The notes under the pieces are model-generated. The model was not told the origin of the DNA and made no database searches. It worked only from the letters and a program-made list of their open reading frames with translations. A DNA stretch of 64,000 bases from an uncultured Amylibacter sp. (GTDB lineage Bacteria > Pseudomonadota > Alphaproteobacteria > Rhodobacterales > Rhodobacteraceae), in assembly GCA_959347425.1 (NCBI GenBank), contig OY365741.1, forward strand, positions 1,946,501 to 2,010,500. Direction: 5' to 3'. The position numbers and the translations under genes were made by a program. Each line of letters begins with the position of its first letter. The stretch's first letter is position 1. This document shows positions 1 to 15,000 of this stretch, in pieces.

Positions 1-3000
1 GATACGACCGAAATCGCGCCAGATGTTTGTGGCGAGTCAAAGGGCGGAAATGCGAATCCTTTCGCCGCGTTTTGTGATGCTGCCGAAAATGATGGACAGG
101 ATGCGACCGAGCTTTTGGCGACCCGTCAGCTTACTTTATCGCATTGTAAGGATACCGTTAATGATAATTCGGGCGATGCTGTTTGTGAGAGGACTAGTGG
201 TGTTATTGCCGATCTTGACTTTGCTTGTGCGAATGGTGCAACCTCTATCACGGCGCAGTGTGCTTATACGCAATATGCAGATACGCAAAGGGCGTTTTGC
301 GCGGATGCGGGTAGCCTTAATATCTTTAATGCGGGTTGCAAAACGGACGGCACGCACGGGGATGTAACCACCGCCCGTAAAAACGAATGCGCCAAGGAGG
401 GAACGTCAATTTTGGATGCGGGGAATGTGTTCTGCCCCACTATTGTCGAGGGTATTTGCCGCGATGACGCGTTTAAACAAAAGGCGGATACAACCTATCT
501 TTGTGGAACGAATGTAGATAATGTAAATTATGTGACCGCGCGGGAGATGGCTTGCACAGTTCGCCCCGCGGATGGCGAACCTAATGAGACTAACTGTCGT
601 ACGTTTTTAGGAAGGCTTTGCTTGAATAATGAATTTGGCATGGCTGGTTCGGAGGACTATAATTGCGCGGGCGATGATACATTTGATGGCGCAAGGGAAA
701 CACGATGTGGCGCGACTGGCAACGGCGATGGGTCTTTGACTACCGAATGTATGGTTACGATAAAACGGATTTGTAAGGGGGCGGCTTCGATTACAACGGC
801 TGCCAATGGCTATGATTGTTTTAACAGTGACATTAGAGACGTGGAAATCGCAAGGCAAGCCCATTGTGCCAATCCTCCTCAGGGCGGCGATACAACGGGT
901 TGTGAAACCGTTATTGCTGGGCTTTGCACGGGTGCGGCTTCGTTTTCAGGTAGTGTGGATACGGGTAATGCCACGGACTTTTATGATTGTGCGGGCAATA
1001 CTGATCAACTCGTGATAAATGAACGCCAAGCCCATTGTGCGATTGGCGACAATGATGATATGGTGGCGGGCTGTCCAGCCGTGCTTGACGCGCTTTGCAC
1101 GAATAAGTTGGTTCAAACTACGGTGCCAACGGGGGTGCAAACGGGTGCTGGGATGAACTATAATTGTTCTACCAGTACAGTTCCAGCCGTGAAAACCGCG
1201 CGTGAAACGCATTGCCGTTTGGCCGCGAGCAATACAGGCGGACTCTGCAACGGTACAATAGCGAGTCTTTGCAGTGATAACCCATTTGAAAAACTGGATG
1301 AGGGTGCGTTCGGCAGTCTTTGCGTGGATGCGGGGGCTAGTACGGCCTATGCCACTGCCCGCAAAGAGGAGTGTCGCGATAATGGGACGGAAGGCGATGG
1401 GCAGACAGGCGGAAAATGTGCAACTCCAACTCTCAAGGGAGCGATTTGTGATGGCAATGATGTGGGCGATAGCCCTTATGCCGCGGTTTGCGGGGCTGGT
1501 ACAGCCAATCTAGCGGGGCAGACGGCGTTCTGTCGGCTTAGCCATCTTACGCCTGTATTGCAGTGTGGTGGTACTATTTCAACCGTTTGTGATGTAACGG
1601 ACGGCAACCCGTTTGATACGCTTTGTGATACGACCTATCACGGCGCCCGTGCGACTCGTTGTCGTCAATCTGAGCTTAAAACGGGTTCTGTTGATTTGCC
1701 CATGGGTGCCGATTGTGCCGATACAATAGCTTTGGCTTGTGCTGGTGGTCAGAATGGTGTCACTCCGATTACCGCGAATCCGTTTGATACCCTTTGTAAT
1801 GAGTTTTATGATGGTGCGCGGGAGATGGCATGTCGTACTGGCGATACTGGTAGCTCTAAATGCGAGGCTACGATAACGAATTATTGTGAGGATGGAGGCG
1901 TTGCGATTACGAAGAATTTGTTTGACACCCTTTGCTTGGAGGGTAATACTTATAATGTCCAACGTGACACTTTTTGCACTAAGGATATGATTTTTAATAC
2001 TAAGTGTGATGGCGATGTCCATGGTGCTACAGAGGATGCGCGTAGGACGAAATGTTTGGAAACTGGCACGGCGATTGGGGATACAGAATCGGTTTGCCCG
2101 GGTTTTGTTGCCACGGCTTGCGAAGACCCATTCACAAAACAAGAAAACGGGACGAGTAAAATTGACCTTTGCACGGGCATGAAGGGCAATACGGGTAAGA
2201 CTTATGAAGAAATCCGCACGACGGCTTGCAGTGGTGAGGCTAGCGCATGGCCAAGTAATGCGGCTCTTTGTAGCACGCCCGAGCTATCGGGTGCGATTTG
2301 TGGCAATGGGCTTGCTGCTGGGGAAGATGGTAGCGTGGTTGGCTCTAATCCCTTTGCCTATATTTGCAGTGAAGCGGATGGGAATTACTATTTTACTGGG
2401 CTTATCGAATCGCAACGAAATGCGTGTCGTGCTAGCAGAATTGCTGATGGCAGTAATTGCATGACTACGATAGAAGGTTTCTGTGGTATGCCCAATGCCC
2501 CCACCGATAGCAATAATCTGTTTGATTCGCTTTGCAATATAGGTTATGACGACGCCCGTGATAACGCGTGTTTGGAGCAACGGGTGACTGCGGGTGCGAA
2601 TAATGGTAATAACGATAATTGTAATAAACGCCAATCCGTGAAAGACACTTGCGAGGCTGACCCATTTACCAAAGCTGGGTGTGCAACTGTTGAAGGGCGG
2701 GCGGGATTCATCATAGCATATTGTACGATGGGCGATGCTGAGGATATTTTTGATGATGATTGCTTGGAAGGGGAACAAAATGTTGCCACCTATGGCGAAG
2801 TGGCAAAAGCACGTGATGACTATTGCGGTACAACTACGACGGTTGATGATGCGAATTGTACTGGTGCTAGGCAAGACAAGATTTGCGGTGTGACAGAGAA
2901 CAGCAACCCTTTCGCCGTTTTGTGTGGGAGTAATAAGGATAACCGCATAACATTTTGCGAATTGGAGACCCAGAGGGGCATGGGTCAATGTGCAGATGAT

Positions 3001-6000
3001 AAGGATGTGCTTTGTGGCGCCGATCCGTTTGGCACTGCTCTTGGTTTAAATGACAATATAAATTGTAGGACGGGCGATGGTGATTATTCTGATACGCGTG
3101 AGAGATTGGCAACGGCGTGTCGGGATAAGCAGATACCCGCGAATGGTGCGAAATGTACGAAAGCAATTGACGATTGCAATGACAATCCGTTTAGCCAAAC
3201 GGCGTTTAATGGCGGAGCATGCGATGCTCTTGCCTTTGCTGGTGCGTTTGTGCCGCATTGTGAAAAACCCGAGAATGCTTGGGAAGATAGATGTAATGCT
3301 TTCGTAGGGCAGGGCGGGGTTATGGCAACGCGGACGATGATTTGTACAACTGCCGCGACCAGTTTTACAAAGGGCTGTGTAGACGGCACGCATGGCGCGA
3401 TGGGCGCGGTTGATGGTGCGCAAGAAGCACTTGCCTTGACCTGTGTTGATACCCCCGATGCCGATGGTTGCACCGATTCTGTAAATGACATGGGGACAAC
3501 CGTTGCCCAGTGTAGCGCGAATCCATTTAGCACCACGCTGGGTTGTTTTGACAATGGTATTTTTGAAAAACAACGGGTCGCGCGGATTAGCCTTTGCACG
3601 GTTGCGGCGACTTCTTTTAACGAGTTGTGTAAGAATTTGGATGTGGCAGGCACGAATGAAACCCGTCTTGGCGATATAGACATCGCGCGGACGAATTTTT
3701 GTAAGGATATTGCTGAATATGGGAATACGGATTGCGAAACTGAGGGTCGTAGAGCCGATATTTGTGATGGTGATGAAACTACCGATAAACCCCACGCGAC
3801 CGTTTGCGGTACGAATAATGGAACGAATCAAAAGGCGTTCTGTCGGCTTGACAATAACGGTAATTCTGATGCGGATGGGTGTGAAGGCACTGTTGCCATT
3901 ATCTGTGATGTGGGTAATGGCAACCCGTTTGATACGATTTGTGGGGAGTCCTCTCACGGCGACCGTGTGACCCTTTGCCGTGACTTTGTAACGAATTCTG
4001 TTGCCTTGCCCGGAGAAAATACCACTTGTGACAGTACGGTAACCGTGGCTTGTGAGGGTAATATACTTAGTGGCGGTATGATTCCCGCAAATCCGTTTGA
4101 CCTCGTCCTTTGTGGTGCTGATTCTTATGATGACGAGCGGGAGGCGGCGTGTCGTCCGGATGGAACGCTTCCTGATGGTGCGGATTGCACCAATACGATA
4201 GGAAAATTCTGTGGGGTTGCGGGTTCCGTGGAAGTTAACAAATTGTTTGACCCTCTTTGCACGGAGGGTGATACTTATAATGGCGATCGTACAACATATT
4301 GCACTATGGGGGATACGATTTTTGACCCTAAGTGTAACAATTTCGATACGAATGGCGAAGTGACGACCGCGCGTAAAGCGGAATGTTTAAAAACAGGGAG
4401 CTCAACCTACCCTAACCAAACCTGCGAGTCTATCATTTACGGTGTGTGCATTACTAATGTGTTTGAACAAAAGACCCAAACGACCCAAGGCCAAACCACC
4501 GATCTCTGCACGGGTATGAACGAGGCAAGCGAAACCTATCATTCTCTGCGTGTGACGGCATGTGAGGGTGAGATTACCAATTTGCCAACGGGTGTTACCG
4601 CGTCTGCTTGTAATGATGAAAATTTATCGGGTGCGATTTGTGGCGATGCAGATACTATCGGGTCAAAACCCTTTGCGAAGATTTGCAGTGATGCGACTGG
4701 GAATTACTATTATGATGTGCTTACCGCCGCGCAACAAAATGCGTGCCGTAATGATGGTAATGCTGATGGTCTTGGTTGCGCGACTACGATAATGTTGACT
4801 TGTGAAGGTGGTATGCGTGGTGGCAAGGATGTTCCCGCAAATCCGTTTGACCTTGCCCTTTGTAATGATTCTTATGATACAACGCGAGAGGCTTTGTGTC
4901 GCCCCAATGGTATGGATAAAGATAATCCGGGTTGCGTCGCTACGATAGCAAAATTCTGCGTATCGCCCGTGAATACGGATGATCTTTTTGACCCGCTTTG
5001 CAGGGATGATGCTGGGGTTTATGAAACCGCACGGCAGGATCATTGTTTGTCGCTGGCTCTTGGTGCAGAACCAGACAATTGTGGGGCAGAGGGCGATGAG
5101 AATACTGTTTTGGGTAAATTCTGTAAAACGGGTCAGAATGCACGCCATTGTCCACTTAGGGAGGTGGAGATTGCCGCGTTTGTGGATACACCCGATTGGG
5201 AAACAGGGGCAAAACAGAATTCCGATGTCACAAATTTGGAGTCGACTTTGGAGGTTTTGACGATTTTGGATTTGGTCGGGACGGACGATGCCAGTGATAC
5301 CAATTATGTGAAGGCTGATGCCAATGGGGTGAAGATTGACGGTGGTGTTGATGTTAGTGGTGACAAAGCGACAACCGGTACTTTGATGTTATCAGAGGCA
5401 GGAACAACCGATGCCCAGGGCAGTGGCGTTGCCTTTGCTCGGATTGAATTTCCAACGGATACCTCGGCGACCAAGCTCAAATACTACGCTGGGATTTTGG
5501 CTGACACCGATTTGGGCGGGCGTCTTGTTGAACCGAGCGCGACGGGCGCTATGAGGTGGGACGCGGTAATTTCCATTGTGATAGGCGATGGGGCTGTTAA
5601 GAAAATAATAGATACTGGGCTATATGTTAATTTTGCGGATAAGAGCTTTAAGAGTGACAGCACGCTGGCTGCAATTGACTTTAACACTGGTGGCTCTCCT
5701 GCTCAAAATTTCTACATAGACGGTAAATTCACCACTGAAGGTATTATATATGGTACAACAAAACTTGGGACAGATGCAAGCACTATCGTCTCTGACGGTA
5801 CGCTAACAGGCTTGATTGGGAGTAAAGGCGCGGTTGCCGTGTTTGTATCCGATGGTTTGGATAATACGGGTGGCGAATACGCGGGCGGGCTTGTCGCCGA
5901 TAACCCTGACCCTAATTTTGATATTGATTGTAGCCTTGCAGGGGGCAATGCGTTTAATACGTCATTGTGCCTTGTCGCCACCCGTGCCGCGCTGTGTCGC

Positions 6001-9000
6001 GACCGTGCGACCAATTCAATAACGGATGCGAATTGCCAAACGGCAGAAATTCGCGGTGTGATTTGTGTTGCCCAAGGCGATTTTGCAAATTTGGCTGATA
6101 GTATTTGTGATGAAGATGTAGGCAATGGCGTTGATTACCAAGCCGCCCGCGAACTGGCGTTTTGTACTGTGAATGGTATCCAAGATAATCCGTTTGATGT
6201 GCTTTGTGGTGAGAATTATGAAGACCAACGTCAAATAAGCTGTAATGGTCAGCCCGTTGACGCGCCAAGCGGTGGCAGAATAATCAGACCCAAATGCGAG
6301 GAAACTATCAGCAAGCTCTGCTTGGCAGAGCCGTTTAATCGGGCCGCGGGGGCGAGTGCTATGAAATTTGATTGTCTTGCTGCGACCTCTGATATCTATG
6401 TTGAGGCGCGGGAGATGGAAATTGGGCTTTGCGTGAATGGGACGCAAACGGATAAACAACGCCCGATTTGCATGGATTCCGAGGTTGAAAAGATTACCAC
6501 CCCTTGTGGGATGGACCCGCTTGCCCCCGAATGCACGCTTTATGAAGAGCAATATATGACGCAACGCGCAACACGGCTAAGCGATTGTCGCGGGGATGCG
6601 ACCATGCGTGGGGCTACCCTTTGCACCAATGCGATACCCACGATTTGCACATCTGGTGATACGCCGTTTTCCGATCTTTGCGATAATCACCTTGATGTAA
6701 GAAAAACTGCGGTAGGTACGTGTCTTGAGGATAGCCTGCCATTGCCCGCCGTTTGTAATACGCTTGTTGCCGTTGGTAAAACGGTGCTTGATTGTATTGC
6801 CACCCCGTTTGCCACAGAATGTTCTGCTGATTTTGCACCAGCAAATTGTGAAGATGGTTCGCTTACAGCAGAGTGTCAGAATCCGTTTTATGCGGCGAGC
6901 GAGCGGATTTGTGAAGATGCAGAAACCAGTTTCACGGCTGGATGTCTTGATTATTCAAACGGTTTTGTTAGACAGCCCACTGATTCGGCAAGTCAAACCG
7001 CCGCCGCCCGTATAACGCTGATTGACCGTTGTACTGATGGTAGTATGGATAATAACACGGGGTGTGATACTATTATTGCGAATGGTGTAACGCTTATGAA
7101 TTGTATTGACAATCCGTTCCTTACGGAGTGTAGAAGCTTAATGACCCTTGCTGAGTGTGCTGATACGACACAGATGATTACGGATAGGGATTGTTCGGGT
7201 GCGGCCATTGCCTTTGCCCTGTCCCAGTCCCGCGAGGCGGTTATCAAACGTACTACGTTTGTTGGGATGTGTGTTCTTAACGAAGACAAAGATTCTGTTT
7301 GTGCTACGATTATTGCTGGTGATAAAACGATTACCGATTGTATTTCCACTCCGTTTGATGCGGATTGTTCTGCTGGCGATGTGGCGACTGCGTTTAATAA
7401 CTATCGTGCGCCAACGTGTCTTGACCCTGCGACCAGCTTTAGGGCTGCGTGTAATGAGGAAACGTATGAAGGCACGGATAACGCACGGGCAGAGCAGGCG
7501 TTAGGCTGTGCCATTGACCCGACGGGTGCTGGGTGTAGTAGTAATGATTTTGTATCGGGCAGTTTGACCGTTAATATGTGTAATGCCGACCCGTTTGCCA
7601 CTGGGTGTGAAAACCCCGCGTTTATCAATGCACGGCTACAAGCGTGTAAAGGCGCGAACCCGAATGACGCGTGTGACATAGAGCACGCGACTGCCCGTAC
7701 CAACTATGTTGCGGGTGAGGTGGCAGGGCTGCGGGATAATAGCGGTGCGGTGGGCGGGAATATAGTAAAACACACGTCAACCCTGAACGAGGCGTTTTAT
7801 CCCAATCAGAAAACTGTGATTATCGACCAAGCCGCATCTGGCTTTGCCCTTGTTTATATCCCTGAAGTTAGAAATGGCGATATAATTACGAGTCAGAGCA
7901 GATATTATGCTGGGTTGCTATCTGGCACGGATGTCGGCGCACCGCCTCACAGTAGTTTTGCCAGAGCCGAGTGGGTTGGCAAGCTGACGCTTATCAATAA
8001 GGGTACATTGGAAATGGCGGATTTCAAGCTTGATGTTGATTTTCACGCAAGGGCTATCGGTGCGCTTGATAGAATTTATAGTGTGGATTACGTCGTTACG
8101 ACATTGGGTAATTTTTACATAAATGGTAAATTCACCACCAAGGGCATTATCTATGGTACAACAAGTCTGATTGATGAGATGGAGGCAAAATCCTCGCGCG
8201 GCACGCTGACGGGTGTGATTGGGGAAAACGGCGCGGTTGGCGCGTTTATCTCTTCTGGTGCGGGGCTGGACGTGAATACACTGGGCGAATATGCTGGTGG
8301 GTTTGTTGCCGCGCCCGAATTCAATTGTAGTACAAATCCGCTTGATATACGGTGTGATTCCACTGATGATAGGATAGCAGGCTTACAGGAAGATGCCTGT
8401 TCGTTTTCATATAGTAAGGATGTTCGCGCCTGCAACCCTGTGTTTGAACGGGTTTGTATTGACCCTGAGAACACTGCTAAATTATTTTTGATAACAAGAG
8501 ATAAGAGCACTAGTGCCAACGTTAATTGTGGGGGGTCCCCCATAACCCTTGCTTTACGCAAGACGGCTTGTCTGATGAATGGTGAGGCTTTTGACTGCTT
8601 AGGCACGATAGACAAGGTTTGTAATGATAATGTTTTTGATGCTCTTTGTGATGGTGATGGGAGGTTTACCAGAACCCGTTCATTTACTTGCTTTAACATC
8701 AGTGGCAGTCTTTTTACGAGTAATAATGGGGATATTAAAAATGCCACAAATTGTGAAACCTTGATAACACGTGATTGCGAAAAAGACCCGTTTAAGGGCA
8801 TTTGCTATACTCCCGGTACTACCCTTAATAGGTACAACCCTGCGCGTGTGGCAAAGTGTGCCGACCATAATTTCGCGGCTAATAATCTGATTTGCGGGAA
8901 TAAAAACGGACTAGGTAGGATAGTACCCGACAATACGTTTGACGGGAAGAGCAGAAATATTATTGCGGATTATTGTGTCGGTATTAGCGGCAACCCTGCT

Positions 9001-12000
9001 ATAGAAGATGAATACGAGGTTTGCAACGATAAGACCGCGGATTATTTGGCGTGGCGGGATGCTGGTACGACTACCAACGATGGTGGTACGTCAGGCGACA
9101 CAACAGATGATTTTGAAGTTGGTATTGTTACGGGTTATCGCTCGGCATCGGCGAATGATGTTGGTCTTATCGCGGGCGATGCGGATGGTTTGAATTTGGG
9201 CGATGGCGCAACCAGTGTTCATAACCCAGAGACCTTGACCCTAGAGCTTGCTACCAATGGTGTTGCCATTGCCAGCGCGACGGTTGGCGGAAAATTGCAA
9301 TCATACGGCGGGTTGCTGTCTGGGGCGAATGTCGGTGCACCTGTTCAACAGGGTGATGCTACCGCCGATTGGTCTGCCCAAATCGCGCTTTTATGGCAGG
9401 ATGGGGCTTCGCCGACTCAGACGACTCTTTTACGGAATACGAAGTTTTCTATTGGACTTAATTTTAGCGCACAAGACATTGCGTTTTCCAGAACCAATGA
9501 TATTCAGCTTGTGAATACGGCTGGCGTGGATAGTGGTACAATTACTCTTGGTATTACTGGCACGACTGGTCAAAAAATGCTTGGCGGGACAGTCACTTTG
9601 AATATTGATTCGGAAACCCATGTTGGAAACTTCCGTGGTTTGATTGGCAATGATGGGCTATTGGGTGCGTTTGCAAGCAGCACAAGAACGGGTGATAATG
9701 CCTTTGCTGGTGGGCTTGTTGCAGAAGATAGTGGTGATTGCACGCCCGATGGCTCTGGGAATCCGTTCAAGACTTCTGCTGGTTGTACTGACGCAGAAAA
9801 GCGGGATGAGGTAACCAGATGTTATAATGATGGGGGGGCTCTCGGGGATTGCACTGAGATTAGTCGTTGTTTTGAAAATAGCGGGTCTGAACTGTTTGGG
9901 GTAAGAAGTTTTATTCCGAATGGTGGACAAGGTACACCTTGCACAAACCCTGTGCTTGACGGCGCACGCGCGATTTATTGCCTTGATGATAATACATCGG
10001 ATGCAAACTGTACGAATCTTCTTGCTGGAATGCCCGTGCCAAGGACTGGTGGAGGTCATTATAGCGCCTGTATTGGTCGTCCCTTCACTGGCACGATTGG
10101 GGAGTGCTTGAACGCGCTGGGGCCTGTTGCCTTTGCCCAATCACGGCTGGATATCGCAGTGGGTTGTATGACGGACGGTAAGGTAACGACGGAGGCTACG
10201 GGTACTTGCCAGCGATTCATCACTTCGGTAGGGTCTAATTGTGCCAATAATCCGTTCGATAGCAGTTGCGCTGACATCTTTACGGAGCAGGTGAGGAGTT
10301 CTGGTTTTGCGGAATTGGCGCAAGCATCGCGTTTGACGCATTGTACCGATACTGGCAACGAGGCAAGTGGTCTATGCACGGGTGCATTAACGTATTGTGC
10401 GCCTGTTTTGCCTGATTCGCCTAATCCAATTTGTGGAACGTTGGTTACCGATTATTGTTTGGGTGCTACGGGGCGTATGGTTACTGGTAGGGACGATGCT
10501 TGTACGGCAGTGTTGGCAGAAACTTGCGATGAAAACCCGTTTGATTCACGTCCGCGGTGTGAGGCTGATTATGAACAGGCACGGTTAGAGTTTTGTAAAG
10601 GGGATGGTACGCTTACCAACACCCCCACTGGCGTTGATTATGTGGGGATAACCCTTGCCGATTGTAAAACCGTTGGGGCGAAGACAGGGCAGGATTTAGC
10701 GATTTGTGGCAATGGGACTTCGGGCAGTGTGGGTGCAAATACAAATCCGTTTGCCCTTGTTTGTCAAAATTCCGATTACAACGATTATCATGGCATGCTT
10801 GATAACGCGAAAGTGGCTTATTGTGGCTCGCGCACCGCCTTATTTTTGAACACCAGCGACGAGTGCGAACCGCTTGTGATGGAGGCTTGTGGCACGGGCG
10901 GGTTTAATTATAGCGCGAACGCCTTTAACAACGCGTTTAATCCGTTGTGTCGCCAAGAGACCTATGACGACGCACGGCTTGCGGCTTGCGATGCAAATCC
11001 TAATGCTGGAGATGTACAAGGTTCCTATTATGCGGGCGGGTGTACAACGTTTCGTCTCACCGAATGCCCTGAGAATGCCGATGGTCTTATCGGGTGCGCG
11101 CAGAATAAAAACAGCACCCCTATTGGTGTTTGGACGGATAATGATGGTAATGCCCTAGGCAAGGACGGCGTGACCGCGTTGGAAATTGTGCCAGAGGGTG
11201 GGATTAGGTACACCCGCACTGATAAGAATACGGGTGCTTTTGCGCAAGCGGGGCCTACGGGTTTAGATTTAAGCGGTCTTGAATCTGTAATCACTAGAGA
11301 TGAGCATGGTAACATTATTCCTAATGATAGTACCATCCAGGCTATTACCAAAGGGAAAATAATAAAATTCGATGAGAGTGATGAGGCAAGAGGTGGCGTG
11401 GATTTTGCTATTTTACTGGATGTAAACGGACATACAAGATACTTTACTGGGCTTTTGCGTGACACGAATGTTGGCGGACCACTGGTAAATCAAGATGCCA
11501 ACGGGGACTGGACAGGCAAGACAAGATTGGCTATCAGTCGTAACCAAGCATTTAATGAAATAACGGGTTTCACCCTAAAAGTTACATTTACTGGCGGTGG
11601 CGGTACTATTACAACCCATACGAGTACAGACGATGATGCTATTGATGGTGATATTAGTGTCACTTCTATTAATACTACTACTCTTCCCAATAGGTGGCTG
11701 AGGATAAATGGTAAATTCAACGCCGAAGGTGTGTTATATGGTACAACAGATTTGTATAGTACAGCCGTAACAAACGTAACCGCAACTTATACGAAATCGC
11801 GTGTCGAGGGTACGCTTACAGGCTTGATTGGTAAAACTGGCGCGATTGGTTCGTTTTTTGCGACAGGTGGCAGGGGTATCATCGGGCAATATCTCGGTGG
11901 GTTTGTTGCCACACCCACCAGCGCAATTGCCACGAAGATTGCTGAGTCAACGACTGATTGCAGTTTTAATGGGGCAAAAGGGATGTTTGATTCAGATTTG

Positions 12001-15000
12001 CTCACAACTTTATTCCACGCCGATTGCGACTACGCAACTCTGCCACGGGCGCAGTTGTGTAGCAGTCGTAACAGCGGGTTTGATAACCGCATACTAAACA
12101 TCTGTAGAGAGGATAAGATTAGAAAATTGGTTTGTATAGGCACTGGACTTTATGCGAATCCGTTCTCGTCATTGATTTGTGGTGGTTATGCAAACCTTGA
12201 AGCCAGCAAGCTCACCTTTGCGAATCAGTGTGACGCGGGGACTGCCACGGGGAATTGTTCAAATCCAATTTTAATGAATTGTCTGGATAATCCGTATAGT
12301 GGGGCTTGCAACGTTGATGATGCTTATACCGATATCCGCACGAATCTGGAAAGCTTTTGTGGGATGGCAGGCAGTGGGGATGACATAGGATGCATGGATG
12401 CAGTTAGAGCCTGTACGGCGGCCAATCAGAAAAATTGCGGGAATATCGTTCAAACATATTGTTTTGCGGAGGCTGGTCGCTTGGTATCTGGTGCTGGGAA
12501 CGAAAAACTTTGCACGAATCATATTAATAGCGTATGCTCCAATGTAAATCCGTTTTCGGACCGTTGCACCGATTCGGTGGCGGATGTGTATGATACTACT
12601 AGGAGGGATTTTTGTAGCAGTCAGTCTCTTGATGAATTGACAACACTGGGTGCGGATCTTACCACTGATTGTCGCCCGCATGCAGTTGCGATTTGTGGTT
12701 TTTATATACCTTACCAAGCGCTGGCGGGTCCAAAGCTGTCTAACGGGAGAGGTGGTTTTACTGCTACTGGTGCAGACATACAAGAAGGTCGTGTGTATGG
12801 GACAAATCCCTATGCTGATATTTGTACCAATTCGGACGCGAACCCTGATGATGTTGACCGAGACATCGGTGAATCGAATAACCTGTATGACCGGGCTAGA
12901 AAAGGTGCAGCAACGCATGCAAAGCAAGTCCTTGCCTATTATGTTCGGGAGTTCTGCCCAGTCATTCCCAGCAATAATGAGCGAATTGACAGTTGCCCAA
13001 AGATTGATGTCGCGGGCGCGGATGGATATGAAGCGTGGCAAGTCGCGGTTGGCGAAAGACTTGTTGCCACTGGCGAAGAACTTATCTCCGCTGGCGATGC
13101 CGCATCCACCACGGAAGCCACGAACTTTATCGCGGGTTATGGGGGCGGATTGTATCTGGGCGTGGGCAATAGAAATGTTAGGAACTCAAAAACCTTTAGG
13201 CTTAACGCGGGGGCGAATGGCTTTGCCTATGCCGCAACTGGCACGGGGACGGATACACAGTTATTCACTGGGTTGCTGTCTGGTACAACCAATTTGGGTG
13301 CGCCGTTAGGGGCGGGTATTGTAGGCGCCAAATGGCGTTCCACGCTGTCCTTTTTAACACTCCAAAATGGTGTTATTACAGCGATAGAGAAAGAGGGCTT
13401 TAGCCTTACTTTTACTTTTGCAGGCGGGAATGGCACGATTGCAGGAACAGAGAATGTCGGTGATGGCATGGTGTTCCAAGTGGCGGGTACTTTTACAGGC
13501 ACAGATAATCTGCTGAGCGGGACTGTTACTTTTGGCGCAACGGAAAGCGGGACGCTTGATAGCGATGCTTTTGCCGCGGGCGGGCTCAGAACCACTGGTA
13601 TCTTGTCGGGTGTTATAGGGGCGGATGGCGCGATTGGCGTGTTCAAATCGGACACGGGCGGTGGCTTTGGCGATTTTGTCGGCGGGTTTATTGCCGCACC
13701 AGCAACAGATGCGACAGACACGGTTTGGGCGCTTAGTTTTGGAGAGGGCGAGGGGAATTATCGCACCGACTCGAGCGCGATTGGTGTGAAACTGCATAGC
13801 TCTGGTGTTAATCTCGCAAATACGAATATTATTGCGGACGGCGCTCGCTCGTTTATCCGATTGAACGCCGGTAATGAAATTTTTGTGAATAATGGGGAAT
13901 TTACCCTATTCAACCCCGGGACTGGACAATATGATTTTGGTTCTGAATCTGCACTGAATGCTCTTGCACATGGAAGAGATGCTAATGGCGACGGACTCGC
14001 GGTGGAATCAGATAAGACTATCAGGCTATCACTTGCCTTCTTTAATAATAGCGGGCTGGAAACCCCCGATAATGGCGCTAGCGGTGTAAGCTTTGGTGAT
14101 TTTAAAAGGGCGGGAGTAGGCAATGTCTGGCTTGCGGGTCTATGGCCAACCACGAATATGGGGCTTCCTTTGAAGGCAGACCCGACTACGGCAATTTGGC
14201 AGGGCAAGATATCCGCGCTTTTTGCTGGTGTATATACTGGTGAAAGGGATGCCCGCTTTGTGATTGACTATACAGGGCCGGGCGGTACGATTAAAACAAT
14301 AACTAAAACACAAGAGGAAAAAGATGCAGGTGACATAATAGAGGGTATCTTTCTTCATAGAACGGGCACCAATTATCACTACCTAAATATAGACGCAAAA
14401 TTTGATCAATTCGGTGCGGTATCTGGTACAACAGGGATTGAAGTGATTCAAATAATCAGGGGGCGCGATGACAGAGACGTTGACGATCCGGGGGCTACTG
14501 GCAGGGTATCTGGGCTGATTGGTGAAAAAGGGCTTATCGGCGCGTTTGTATCCACCGCTTCTGTACCCAAGACCGCTCCTGACTCTGGGCCCACTAACCC
14601 TGGGCTCACCTATCTGGGTGGGTTTTATGCCCTGAACCCCGATGCACCAAGAAGCGAGGAGGCGGGCGCGCCAACCAGCTTTGGTACTTGGGAGAATAGC
14701 ATCCTTATAGGCGGTTCAAGTTATGACGAGGATCAGGCGATTGCGTTTCCGGGGCTTGCGGGGCTTACGGTGAATAATTTTGGCGGGGGCGCAGAAGTTG
14801 GCACGGCAGGATTTGCCCGCCTTGGGATTAGTGACTATATCGCGGCTGATGAGACCGATAATTCGCAAGCCTTGAGCTTCTCGTTTGATGAAAACAGCGG
14901 TGTTGGCTTTGGCAGAGTTGGCACCGAATATTATTCTGGTTTGCTGGCGGGCGCGGATGTTGGGCTATCCTTGACCAAGAATCAAGAGATAACGACCGCC

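Noticed and set aside
3046..3957. Long antisense frames within the giant gene (also 8151-8801 and 12271-13041).
   Set aside because: They mirror the codon bias of the repeated sense protein and show no family features; one large sense gene explains the region.
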